DNA of 64,000 bases. Origin: an uncultured Porphyromonadaceae bacterium. Its GTDB lineage: Bacteria; Bacteroidota; Bacteroidia; Bacteroidales; Muribaculaceae. The position numbers were made by a program, and so were the translations under genes. Location of the stretch: contig CAMWVA010000002.1 in assembly GCA_947177575.1 (NCBI GenBank), forward strand, positions 1 through 64,000. Reading direction: 5' to 3'. How positions within the stretch are numbered: the stretch's first letter is position 1; each line of letters opens with the position of its first letter. Positions 34,322 through 42,140 of this stretch are shown here, in pieces. The notes below the pieces were generated by a model. The model did not search any database and was not told the DNA's origin. It saw only the letters and a list, made by a program, of their open reading frames with translations.

Positions 34322-35011
34322 TTATTTCTTTTTTCTATTAAAGAATTCGGCAGATGCTTTTTTGCGGGCTTCTATGCGGTCCTCAGGAGCTTCACAAGAC
34401 TTTTCAAACTCCACACGGGCATTGAATCCATAAAATACTGACTCGCCGAAATCATCCCACATCTTTTTGATTCCCTCTTTGTCAGCTTTGAAAGCGAGAG
34501 TGTTGTCAATCTCCATCTTGCGTCCCATTTCTTCTACATCGATATTGGCGCCGATAAGATTGATTGTCCAGCCCTTTTCCTTAAGCTCTGCAATCAGAGA
34601 GGCTACCTGAGCCCAGGTGTAATGAGTAGATGAATTTTCCATACCGTCAGTGATGATAGTCACCATGCCGGTCGAGTCTTCGTGTGTAGAAGCTACTGCT
34701 CTCAGATCAACCAGTGTCGAACCTACGGCATCGAGAAGCGGTGTCAGACCATTTGGACGATACTGTTCAGTAGTAACATCCTTTACTTCGGCTATGGGTA
34801 CGTTCTTTACCAGATAGCGGGAAGGAACACTCGCATCGCTTTGGAACAGATAGATACTCACAAGATTGCGCTGAGTATCACCATGTTTATCTTGCAGCGA
34901 GCGTATCACGTTGAGAGTCTCGTTGCAACCCGATACGGTCTGTTGGGTTACACCTGACATCGAACCGCTCTCGTCGAGGATAATGAGGTTGAACACTGTT
35001 GTCTTTTCCAT
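34322..35011 (-). CDS. Soluble vWA domain protein
   Basis: The protein has 229 residues, almost entirely one von Willebrand A domain. The MIDAS signature DESGS lies at residues 13-17 (NLIILDESGSMSGVTQ), the third-strand Thr in NGLTPLLDAVG, and the Asp in TIITDGMENSS. No signal peptide or membrane segment is seen, so it is cytosolic, like TerY-type vWA proteins. The C-terminus is Lys-rich (RKKASAEFFNRKKK). It has its own terminator. Function unknown; metal-dependent protein binding is likely. Confidence 0.85.
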   Translation of the reverse strand: MEKTTVFNLIILDESGSMSGVTQQTVSGCNETLNVIRSLQDKHGDTQRNLVSIYLFQSDASVPSRYLVKNVPIAEVKDVTTEQYRPNGLTPLLDAVGSTLVDLRAVASTHEDSTGMVTIITDGMENSSTHYTWAQVASLIAELKEKGWTINLIGANIDVEEMGRKMEIDNTLAFKADKEGIKKMWDDFGESVFYGFNARVEFEKSCEAPEDRIEARKKASAEFFNRKKK

Positions 35012-35067
35012 AATTTTGTTGTTTTTCTAAGTGAATGTTTTTCGAATGAATGTTTTTGTTTTGGCGT

Positions 35068-35099
35068 GGAGGAGGGAAAAGAGAAGGAGAGAGGAAGAA
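35068..35099 (+). repeat. 32-base uninterrupted purine tract
   Basis: All bases from 35068 to 35099 are A or G, in the leader of the minus-strand vWA gene. Purine runs continue to 35126 with few interruptions. It could favour unusual DNA structure; in the vWA mRNA it would read as a pyrimidine-rich leader. Confidence 0.6.
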
Positions 35100-35202
35100 T
35101 AGAATAGCGTGGAAGAGAGAGAAAAAACAGGATATATAGTCTGTAAGCCGTGGCGGCAGAAAGCCGTTATGTGTCAGAGGCAGTATATAGAGATCATAAG
35201 CA

Positions 35203-36075
35203 TCAGAAATCGAAATCAAAAAGTCCCTTGGTAGAGTCCTTGGACTGCTCTTTTGCTTCTTCGTTAAGCAACTCCTCTTTTTTAAGAGCCGTCTGTTGTT
35301 CCTGTGCTTTTTTAGGTGCAAGTACACCGAAAGCGTGCAGAAAACTACGCGACGATATTATAGAAGCCGAAGCTGAAGCATGTGAAACAAAAGTAGTGGT
35401 ACGTGTAAATAACTTAGCCATACGACCGCCGGTACGTACACGCTGGCCTTCTACCTCAATAATGGCTTTAGATTCAATTGCCGTACGCATGAAGTTACGC
35501 CTGTCGTAACTGGCACGGTTTATAACTTCATAGACTGTCTGAAGTTCATTGATAGTGAAGACTTGGTTCAGCAGCTCGAAAGCTACGGGACGAAGCTTCA
35601 GTATCTCCTTCAGGTACTCACGGGCCTCACGTATGATTTCGGCATGGTCGAATGCTAAGGGTGGTAGCATCGATTCGTCGAACCACATTGCTTGAGCCGC
35701 ATCATCACCGCCTATGACATTGTAAGCATCGGGACGTACAAGAGCGATAAATGCAACTGTCACTACTCGCTCTCTCGGGTCCCGGTCAGGACGGCTGTAG
35801 ACTTTAAATTGTTGGAGATAGACATTGTGCAGACCTGTTTCCTCGCGTAATTCACGTCTGGCGGTATGTTCTATACTCTCATCAATCTTCATGAATCCCC
35901 CCGGAAGTGCCCAGCAACCTATGTAAGGCTCACGACCACGTTCCACAAGAAGCAGTTTCAGCTTCTGTCCGTCAAACCCGAATATCACACAATCGGCTGT
36001 CATGGCCGGGTGCGGATATTTGTAGCAATAACATTTTTTGTCCTGCGGTCCAGTCGGGGAATTCATGGAATCCAT
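35203..36075 (-). CDS. Nudix-domain transcriptional regulator (NrtR/AraR-like)
   Basis: The protein has 290 residues. A complete Nudix box lies at residues 60-82: Gly60, Glu66, Arg74-Glu75, Glu78-Glu79 and Gly81 in GFMKIDESIEH...RRELREETGL. It is followed by a winged-helix-like C-terminal half (LRPVAFELLNQVFTINELQT; NRASYDRRNFMRTAIESKAI), the layout of the NrtR family, in which the Nudix part senses a nucleotide or sugar ligand. The last 60 residues are Ala/Ser/Lys-rich and longer than usual. It is probably autoregulated: a 9-bp motif occurs twice around its promoter. Ligand unknown; a plain Nudix hydrolase is the alternative. Confidence 0.85.
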   Translation of the reverse strand: MDSMNSPTGPQDKKCYCYKYPHPAMTADCVIFGFDGQKLKLLLVERGREPYIGCWALPGGFMKIDESIEHTARRELREETGLHNVYLQQFKVYSRPDRDPRERVVTVAFIALVRPDAYNVIGGDDAAQAMWFDESMLPPLAFDHAEIIREAREYLKEILKLRPVAFELLNQVFTINELQTVYEVINRASYDRRNFMRTAIESKAIIEVEGQRVRTGGRMAKLFTRTTTFVSHASASASIISSRSFLHAFGVLAPKKAQEQQTALKKEELLNEEAKEQSKDSTKGLFDFDF

Positions 36076-36090
36076 AGTTCTTTCTGTTAA

Positions 36091-36155
36091 TTTGACGCAA
36101 AGTTACATTGTAATTCTGAAATCACCAAATATTTTTTGCGTAAAAATGACGCAAA
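36091..36155 (-). promoter_or_regulatory. Promoter and repeated operator-like motif of the Nudix regulator
   Basis: On the minus strand TTTG (36126-36129), a 20-nt spacer and TAACTTTG (36098-36105) form a full promoter. TGACGCAAA (plus-strand reading) occurs exactly at 36093-36101, overlapping the -7 box, and at 36147-36155. The second copy forms an inverted repeat TTTGCGT(7 nt)ACGCAAA at 36135-36155. This layout suggests binding by the encoded regulator at its own promoter. Confidence 0.6.
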
Positions 36156-36195
36156 TTTGTAACTTTTTTATTTTTAAAATATATTTAGCTGATTA

Positions 36196-37539
36196 TCAGC
36201 GCTCAATTATAGCGTATGGAATATCTGTGTTGTTCATAAAATAGCCGAACCGCTCAGCCCCGTTGCCAATAGCGAAGACCGGTACCGGATTGGAGGTATG
36301 AGAACCGCTAATCCAGCCGATACCCATAGCTTCATTAATAATACGGAATACCCGCCCTACAAAATCGCTATATGAGTTATAGATGGTCTGTTCGCTACCT
36401 GCTGTACCGCTCATTGTGGCGGCAAACATAGCGCTCAGTTCCTCTTCGTCTTTTTCGCTAAGTGGTATGGCATCTCCCAAAGAGAAGAGTTCTCGCAGTT
36501 GTGCCTTCATTTCCGGCCAGGACATCGAAGCGGTCTCCGCTATGTCGCGGCACATCTCATTGAATTTATCTTTTGATATTTTCTGCACGTCTACCAAATC
36601 AAAACGTGCATTTCCCTTGGCTGCCATACCGCCTGTATCATGGTCGGCTGTGACGATTATCAGAGTTTCGTCGGGGTGTTCAAGATAGAAGTTATAGGCA
36701 TGGCGTATGGCATCCTGAAATGCAAGGACTTCGCGTATTACGGCAGCACCGTCGTTGCTGTGGGCTGCATGGTCGATATTACCGCCTTCACACATCAGAA
36801 AGAAGCGTTCGGGATGAGTCACACTTAGATGTGATATAGCCGCCTCGGTCATATCGGGTAAATTGAGTGAGCCCCAAGGGCCATCAATAGTATAACCTAT
36901 GCTCCATGGATGTTCGGTGTGAGTATCGAGAAGAAATTTACGGGGAGCTGTAGAAGCATTGAATTCATCAAGACCGTACACCACATCAAAGCCTCCGCGA
37001 CGCAGTACATCGGCAGCATCGGCACTGCCGCGCAGACCGGCGCCGGCTATGAGGTCATAGCCGGAAGCAGCGGCATCGGCGGTTATGTCGTCGAAGAGTT
37101 TGCGGTCGCGCACATGAGCATAGAATGCTCCCGGTGTGGCATCATCAGGGGCTACTGAAGTAATTACGCCTATACCGTAACCCTGATCTTTCAAATTTAC
37201 AGCTATCGAGGTAACAGGGATTGTATCGGGCGACACACCGAGCATATAGTTATTGGTTTTGTTGCCGGTTGACAAAGCTGTACCTGCCGCCGCTGAGTCG
37301 GTAGTGGTAGACGAGAAAGAATATGTCTGTACCGGTGAGGCCACAGGGAAGGTCATCATCAGCGGCAGCGAGTCGGGGTTGTGAACTGTGCGAAGATAGT
37401 TGCGTGTGGCCATGACGTGACCCATACCCATACCGTCGCCGATAAAATAGAAAATATATTTGGGAGTTTCAGCCCCGGCTGTCAGCGCGCACAGACCGGT
37501 AAAAGCAAGTGACAGGGCGAAATTTCTCTTTTTCATCAT
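36196..37539 (-). CDS. Alkaline phosphatase, secreted
   Basis: The protein has 447 residues with a signal peptide (MMKKRNFALSLAFTGLCALTAGA). Metal-site and active-site motifs are clear: YFIGDGMGMGHV near residue 33, the nucleophile Ser in TTTDSAAAGTALSTGNKTN, ITADHDTGGMAAKG, and GSHTSNPVPVFAIG near the C-terminus. It hydrolyses phosphate monoesters in the periplasm. It lies 49 nt downstream of a small unknown gene and may share its transcript. No Pho-box analysis is possible here. Confidence 0.93.
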   Translation of the reverse strand: MMKKRNFALSLAFTGLCALTAGAETPKYIFYFIGDGMGMGHVMATRNYLRTVHNPDSLPLMMTFPVASPVQTYSFSSTTTDSAAAGTALSTGNKTNNYMLGVSPDTIPVTSIAVNLKDQGYGIGVITSVAPDDATPGAFYAHVRDRKLFDDITADAAASGYDLIAGAGLRGSADAADVLRRGGFDVVYGLDEFNASTAPRKFLLDTHTEHPWSIGYTIDGPWGSLNLPDMTEAAISHLSVTHPERFFLMCEGGNIDHAAHSNDGAAVIREVLAFQDAIRHAYNFYLEHPDETLIIVTADHDTGGMAAKGNARFDLVDVQKISKDKFNEMCRDIAETASMSWPEMKAQLRELFSLGDAIPLSEKDEEELSAMFAATMSGTAGSEQTIYNSYSDFVGRVFRIINEAMGIGWISGSHTSNPVPVFAIGNGAERFGYFMNNTDIPYAIIER

Positions 37540-37588
37540 AATGTGTCAGACATCAAGGATTAAGATTATAGATAGAAATATCGCCGTC

Positions 37589-37933
37589 TTACTCCATATC
37601 ATCGGAATCAGCCTGCACTAAAGTTGTACCCATCATCTCGATGGGTTCGGCGAAGGCATTGAGCAGTTCGTTATGCCGTATCAGTCCGGCCAAGGCCTCG
37701 GCAGCCTTCACTGCTATGGCTTTTTCTGTCGGTGTCGTGGCCATAGCTGTATATTTGCATACAGCGAGAGCTATGACATCAATACCTTCAAGCGGATTGA
37801 GGTGCTGACACAGATGTCCTAATCTGGCCAGCACCTCGTCTGCTGTGGAATCAGGATCAAGAGTACCCGAGGTGGTGGAAATAAGTTGGGGACGGTATTT
37901 GGCGAGTTTCTCTGTCAATATATCGTAATGCAT
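37589..37933 (-). CDS. Small helical protein of unknown function
   Basis: From ATG 37933 the protein has 114 residues, starting MHYDILTEKLAKYRPQLIST. The frame extends to 38002 but crosses a promoter at 37959-37989, so the shorter start is preferred. The protein is mostly helical (LARLGHLCQHLNPLEGIDVI; TEKAIAVKAAEALAGLIRHN), cytosolic, with an acidic end. I do not recognise the family. It lies upstream of the alkaline phosphatase gene. Confidence 0.65.
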   Translation of the reverse strand: MHYDILTEKLAKYRPQLISTTSGTLDPDSTADEVLARLGHLCQHLNPLEGIDVIALAVCKYTAMATTPTEKAIAVKAAEALAGLIRHNELLNAFAEPIEMMGTTLVQADSDDME

Positions 37934-37958
37934 AATTTTAGCAGTTTTTAGTTTACTG

Positions 37959-37989
37959 CAAAAGTAATCATTCGCCCCCACATTGCAAA
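37959..37989 (-). promoter_or_regulatory. Promoter of the small helical protein gene
   Basis: On the minus strand TTTG (37986-37989), a 19-nt spacer and TACTTTTGC (TAnnTTTG at 37959-37966) match the consensus. The predicted start of transcription is near 37952, before ATG 37933. Confidence 0.75.
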
Positions 37990-37998
37990 GCGCCGGAT

Positions 37999-38394
37999 TC
38001 AATAAGCAGCCCTCGATATAAGATTATAAATTCCTAATGAAGCCGACAGAGCGGCTGCTGCGGGCAGCAACCATAGTATCATCACACTTCCGGACGGAAT
38101 TAGAGAGAGAACGGGGCCTTGTAAAGCCGAATTTGTAATAAATGAGATGAGTGAAGGTAGCAACAGACATGTCAACACACCGGCTACGAAACCTGCAAGA
38201 GCTGCTAAGCCTACCGCTCGGCGGTTACGTCGCCGGACAGCTGCTATCTCACGGTGCAAGAGGTCGATTGTGTCAAGACGCTGTTGCAGGTGCATAATGA
38301 ATCGTTCGTCGGATGATATAAGTGGTTCGAAATTGTCGAACAGGATTTTCAGTTCATCGTCTTGGGTTGCTGTATCTTTATCGTTTTCTCGCAT
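37999..38394 (-). CDS. Small two-TM protein next to ECF sigma factor
   Basis: The protein has 131 residues. The first half is hydrophilic and helical (DDELKILFDNFEPLISSDER, then a QQRLDTIDLLHREIAAVRRR helix), then two transmembrane segments near 68-90 (LAALAGFVAGVLTCLLLPSL) and 105-122. It starts 19 nt after the sigma factor stop. Its position and cytosolic N-terminal helix fit an anti-sigma or membrane-bound partner, but no known anti-sigma motif is visible. Confidence 0.7.
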   Translation of the reverse strand: MRENDKDTATQDDELKILFDNFEPLISSDERFIMHLQQRLDTIDLLHREIAAVRRRNRRAVGLAALAGFVAGVLTCLLLPSLISFITNSALQGPVLSLIPSGSVMILWLLPAAAALSASLGIYNLISRAAY

Positions 38395-38413
38395 AGGCTT
38401 TGTAAATATTTAG

Positions 38414-38884
38414 TTAGAGTAGGTTGCGCAGATGGCGTCGGCCGCGTGCTAAATGTTGTCTCACTGCTTCGTCTGTTGTTTCGGTTATGGCGGCTATCTC
38501 CTTAGTTGAGTATCCTTCCATATAATACAGCAGCACAGACATACGCTCTTTGGGCGGTAATGAATCAAGAGCTGTATAGAGATGCTGGTAACGAAAGGTA
38601 TCATCAGCTCTCTGCTCGGCTGCAATACCGAGCAGAGAAGCCGGGTCGACGGAGAGCTTTTCTGAACGCTGACAGTTGAGAAACAGATTGTAGCCTATAC
38701 GGTAAAGCCACGCTTTGAAATTGTCCGGTCTGTCACCTTTGCCGAAGGCGAGGTAGGCTCTTATATAAGCTTCCTGCGCAAGGTCATCAGCTGACTGTGT
38801 ATCTCCACAGCATAATGCTGTCAGAAAACGTCTGAAGCCTGCCTGTGTGCCTTTTACCTGCTCTATGAACTGCTGGCGTGTCAT
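38414..38884 (-). CDS. ECF RNA polymerase sigma factor
   Basis: The protein has 156 residues. Region 2 is visible as SADDLAQEAYIRAYLAFGKG and FKAWLYRIGYNLFLN, and region 4 as LDSLPPKERMSVLLYYMEGY followed by STKEIAAITETTDEAVRQHL. This is the size and layout of ECF sigma factors, which direct RNA polymerase to envelope-related promoters. It lies in the middle of a three-gene minus-strand operon between two small membrane proteins, with 19-nt gaps. Confidence 0.93.
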   Translation of the reverse strand: MTRQQFIEQVKGTQAGFRRFLTALCCGDTQSADDLAQEAYIRAYLAFGKGDRPDNFKAWLYRIGYNLFLNCQRSEKLSVDPASLLGIAAEQRADDTFRYQHLYTALDSLPPKERMSVLLYYMEGYSTKEIAAITETTDEAVRQHLARGRRHLRNLL

Positions 38885-38903
38885 AGTTGCGAAGGCATAG
38901 TGA

Positions 38904-39353
38904 TTATATATCTTTACGGGTAGCTGTATCAGTGCTTTCAGCTTGCGATTTAATCTGATTGCGGGTCAGACGACAGACCAACAGATAACTTATTCCTATA
39001 GCTAACGACAGACCGCCGGGCAGCATCGTGAAGCCTATAATCTCGGAGTAGAACATAGTACCGGTGAGAAGTAATATCAGAGCTGTAAGAATAAGTACCA
39101 TGCCGATAGTGGAGAATATGCAGCCGCGTAGCAAGCGGAGATTAAGCAGTTCTTCGGGAGTCTTGGGTTGCTGGCGTGACTGGCGCAGTAATTCGACCAG
39201 GCGTTCAACATCGACATCTTTGTTGACCTCTATAGCTTTCATAAGTAGCTGAGTGCGGCTTTTGTTAACGTTCATTTTGGTCAGAGACGTTATGAGCACT
39301 ACGGCAACAGGTAACACTACGCAGACAAATATAGGTACTAAGATATCTTCCAT
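38904..39353 (-). CDS. Small membrane protein (DUF6249-like)
   Basis: The protein has 149 residues: an N-terminal transmembrane segment (ILVPIFVCVVLPVAVVLITS), a cytosolic helical part (LLMKAIEVNKDVDVERLVEL), and two further hydrophobic segments at about 80-100 and 107-127. This layout matches the DUF6249 proteins found beside ECF sigma genes in Bacteroidetes; the assignment is from memory. It is the first gene of the sigma operon. Function unknown. No consensus promoter was seen in 39354-39471. Confidence 0.7.
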   Translation of the reverse strand: MEDILVPIFVCVVLPVAVVLITSLTKMNVNKSRTQLLMKAIEVNKDVDVERLVELLRQSRQQPKTPEELLNLRLLRGCIFSTIGMVLILTALILLLTGTMFYSEIIGFTMLPGGLSLAIGISYLLVCRLTRNQIKSQAESTDTATRKDI

Positions 39354-39471
39354 AATTCGGATTGTTTTGAGATGATGAATAATTGTTGGTTAAGAAATCT
39401 GTTGCTTCCGGAATTGATTTCGTAAACATGACACATCTCATCGTCCGAATGTGACATCGGCAGCTATTTTT

Positions 39472-41313
39472 TTATGACATCTGCTGCATTTCGACAAGGC
39501 GTCGGTAATGACCGCCGAGTTCCATAAGCTCGGTGTGTGAACCGCGTTCCACAATTCGGCCTTCGTGCATGACACAGATTGTATCGGCATTGGTTATGGT
39601 AGACAGACGGTGGGCTATGACCAGGGTGGTACGGTTGCGCATAAGGCGCTCCAGCGCTTCCTGCACAAGACGCTCGCTTTCGGTGTCGAGTGCCGAGGTG
39701 GCTTCGTCGAGGATAAGTATCTGCGGATTCTTGAGTACGGCACGCGCTATGCTGAGGCGCTGACGCTGTCCGCCCGACAGACGGTTGCCCCGGTCGCCGA
39801 TAGCTGTATCGTAACCTTCAGGCATGGCCATGATAAATTCATGAGCATTAGCTATACGGGCTGCGGCCTCTACCTGTTCGCGTGTGGCGCCTTCGGTGCC
39901 GAAAGCTATATTGTTAAAGACGGTATCATTGAAAAGTATTGCTTCCTGATTTACATTACCCATCAGTGAACGCAGGTCAGCAACACGATATTCACGTACA
40001 TCATGTCCGTCTACTTCTACGCTACCTTCCTGTACGTCCCAGAAACGGGGGATAAGGTCTACCAATGTTGACTTGCCTGAACCTGACTGACCGACAAGCG
40101 CAACAGTGTGCCCGGCCGGAATGTCAAGGTCGATGTGGTCAAGCACACGGCGTTCTCCGTCGTATGAGAAAGACACATCGCGCATACGTATATGTCCCTT
40201 GCTTTTATCGCCTGTCGGTAAGGCAACCGGTGTCGACGGGTCGGCTATAGGATTACTGGCATGAAGAATCTTGTCGATACGCTGCATCGAAGCCATACCT
40301 TTCTGCACAGAGTATGAGGTTTTGGAGAGCTCTTTGGCAGGATTGATAATGCTGTAGAAAAGCACCATAAAGAGGATAAAGGCTCCGGCGTCAATCGAGC
40401 TGTCGCCTGCCAATATCAACGAACCGCCGAACCACAGCACTGCCGATACAGCTATCGTACCTAAAAATTCACTCATAGGATGGGCCAGTGCCTGACGGTA
40501 GTTTAGGCGGTTACACTGACGGTAATAAGTCTGTGTTTCTTCACCGAACACCTTTTCCATGTGCCGTTCGGCATTGAAAGCTTTTATAACTCTAAGGCCG
40601 CCGACACTCTCCTCAACAGTAGACAATATAGTGCCCCATGTGTTCTGAAGCGACAACGACTGCGCTTTTAGTTTTTTACCTACCGCACCCATTATCCAGC
40701 CGGCTATAGGCAACAGCACAAGAACGAAGACTGTCAGTTTCCAGCTCATAACAAGCATAGTGCCGAGACAGACCAGAATCATAATAGGATACTTGACAAG
40801 CGCGAAAAGACTTGCCATAACCGATGCTTCAACCTCGGTGACATCACCCGAGATACGGGCCATTATATCTCCCTTCTTCTCACCTGAGAAGAAACCTATG
40901 GGAAGCGACAGTATCTTTCGGTACATGGCATTACGTATGTCACGTACCACACCGTTACGCAGCGGCATCGTACACACCTCGCTGAGATAAGCCGTCATGG
41001 TCTTTATCAGCGTAAGCACTACGAGCGCTACGGCCAATACCGCCAGTGTAGCACTGCCGCCTATATCCTCGATAAGACCGGAAGTATAGTAGTAGAAATT
41101 ATTGGTCAGTACGTCTGTAATCGAAGCATCACCGAAATGCATCAGTTTGTAATCAGCCGTATCAAGACCGAACAATATGCGCAATATCGGCATGATAAAA
41201 GCAAACGAAAACACAGTAAACAGCGAGGTAAGCAGATTGAAAAGTATGCTGACCAGAATGTTCCACTTATACGGACGAGCGAAACGATTCAGAAAACTGA
41301 GCAGATCCTTCAT
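39472..41313 (-). CDS. ABC exporter, fused permease and ATPase (MsbA-like)
   Basis: The protein has 613 residues. Six transmembrane helices lie in the first 330 residues, with an ATPase domain after them: Walker A GQSGSGKSTL near residue 415, the signature LSGGQRQRLS near 520, Walker B ILILDEATSALD, and the H-loop IAHRLSTI. Half-transporter of the MsbA/multidrug type acting as a homodimer; lipid A or drug export are both possible. Its 5' UTR contains three copies of a 12-nt repeat with decoy ATG codons. Single-gene unit with a full consensus promoter. Confidence 0.92.
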   Translation of the reverse strand: MKDLLSFLNRFARPYKWNILVSILFNLLTSLFTVFSFAFIMPILRILFGLDTADYKLMHFGDASITDVLTNNFYYYTSGLIEDIGGSATLAVLAVALVVLTLIKTMTAYLSEVCTMPLRNGVVRDIRNAMYRKILSLPIGFFSGEKKGDIMARISGDVTEVEASVMASLFALVKYPIMILVCLGTMLVMSWKLTVFVLVLLPIAGWIMGAVGKKLKAQSLSLQNTWGTILSTVEESVGGLRVIKAFNAERHMEKVFGEETQTYYRQCNRLNYRQALAHPMSEFLGTIAVSAVLWFGGSLILAGDSSIDAGAFILFMVLFYSIINPAKELSKTSYSVQKGMASMQRIDKILHASNPIADPSTPVALPTGDKSKGHIRMRDVSFSYDGERRVLDHIDLDIPAGHTVALVGQSGSGKSTLVDLIPRFWDVQEGSVEVDGHDVREYRVADLRSLMGNVNQEAILFNDTVFNNIAFGTEGATREQVEAAARIANAHEFIMAMPEGYDTAIGDRGNRLSGGQRQRLSIARAVLKNPQILILDEATSALDTESERLVQEALERLMRNRTTLVIAHRLSTITNADTICVMHEGRIVERGSHTELMELGGHYRRLVEMQQMS

Positions 41314-41357
41314 GTGCGTTAGAATATAAATTGCATGTGTTAGAACATGTGTTAGAC
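41311..41357 (-). repeat. Three TTCTAACrCACATG repeats ending at the ABC gene start codon
   Basis: On the minus strand the 12-mer TCTAACACATG with flanking T/G occurs at 41346-41357 and 41334-41345 (directly adjacent), and a near copy with a GC insertion at 41311-41324 supplies the real ATG. The two upstream ATGs open tiny frames: ATG TTC TAA and ATG CAA TTT ATA TTC TAA. Confidence 0.7.
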
Positions 41358-41427
41358 TATGAATAGCAGAGTATGGCTATGAAGCCTAAAGTATGAAAAT
41401 AAGAATGTACTGACGAAGAAAGATGTG

Positions 41428-41458
41428 CAAAATTAGCCAAAATCATCAAAACCTCAAA
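41428..41458 (-). promoter_or_regulatory. Promoter of the ABC exporter gene
   Basis: On the minus strand TTTG (41455-41458), a 19-nt spacer and TAATTTTGC (TAnnTTTG at 41428-41435) match fully. The 5' UTR would be about 108 nt. Confidence 0.75.
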
Positions 41459-41512
41459 GACTCCCCCCTTTCCACAACGCCACAGCCAGAAAAATCACTA
41501 ATTTTGCACCGC

Positions 41513-41554
41513 CTCCACCCTCCACTCTCCACTCTCCACCCTCCACTCTCCACC
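41513..41554 (+). repeat. Six tandem copies of heptamer CTCCACY
   Basis: CTCCACC, CTCCACT, CTCCACT, CTCCACC, CTCCACT and CTCCACC follow each other without gaps at 41513-41554. They sit in a pyrimidine-rich leader, next to a plus-strand -7-like box TAATTTTGC (41499-41506) and about 115 nt before the small gene at 41668. A further small hairpin, GCGAGCT/AGCTCGC, lies near 41605. Confidence 0.75.
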
Positions 41555-41667
41555 CTTACCTCTACTCCCTCTGTCCCCTCCTCCCGTCCTCCTGGTTCTG
41601 TGTGCGAGCTTCAGCTCGCCTGTCCCCTCCTCCCCCCGCCACTACTCACCCTAAAAACAACAACCCC

Positions 41668-41943
41668 ATGTCAGAAAAAACCAAAACCCTTACCAAAGCC
41701 CTTACCTCGGCCATCGCCGAGTATCTCGACCAAGAAGAAGCCTACGGCGACGACGCCATGCTCGTCATCGACCCGGACACCCTCACTGTAGACCTCATCG
41801 AAGAAGAGCCGGCCGACGCCGAAGCCTCCCCTCTCTACTACGTGCGCGTAATGGACCTCGTCCGTATGGACACAGAAAAGCCCGGCCGTTGGCTCGCTGA
41901 TAGCGAAACCGTAGCCGAGCTTTCCCGTGATATCCTGGAATAA
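41668..41943 (+). CDS. Small acidic protein of unknown function
   Basis: The protein has 91 residues, begins MSEKTKTLTKALTSAIAEYL and is strongly acidic (DQEEAYGDDAMLVIDPDTL; DLIEEEPADAEAS). No signal or membrane segment. The start is chosen because upstream sequence in this frame is low-complexity and pyrimidine-rich. Codon use is GC-rich. I do not recognise a family; short acidic proteins of this kind recur in Bacteroidales. Tandem repeats lie on both sides of the gene. Confidence 0.65.
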   Translation: MSEKTKTLTKALTSAIAEYLDQEEAYGDDAMLVIDPDTLTVDLIEEEPADAEASPLYYVRVMDLVRMDTEKPGRWLADSETVAELSRDILE

Positions 41944-41980
41944 AAACGAGAGCCCAATAAAGCCCCCGGCGGAAGCATAT

Positions 41981-42120
41981 ATCAGCCCGAAGCCGTTTTG
42001 CTGATTCCTTTACCAGCGCGAAGCTGTTTCGCTGTTGCTTTTATCAGCCTAAAGCAGCCTCTTACCAGCGCGAAGCTGCTTTGCTGATTCCTGTACCAGC
42101 GCGAAGCTGGTTTCCGCCGG
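41981..42120. repeat. 31-bp tandem repeat array with internal hairpins
   Basis: Units start at 41981, 42012, 42064 and 42095 with a shortened 21-bp unit at 42043. The consensus begins ACCAGCGCGAAGCTGYTTYG and continues CTGATTCCTTT; each unit can fold as CAGC...GCTG. The array fills the space between the small plus-strand gene and the end of the minus-strand permease gene, so it may also act as terminator. REP/BIME-like in character. Confidence 0.8.
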
Positions 42121-42140
42121 GAGCTCTGCTCCCAAAGTCA

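Noticed and set aside
34322-35011. Soluble vWA protein as part of the 48-64 kb system
   Set aside because: It is on the other strand, 13 kb away, cytosolic and with its own terminator; no link is visible beyond the common vWA fold.
41981-42120. CRISPR array
   Set aside because: The repeats are directly adjacent with no unique spacers and no cas genes nearby.
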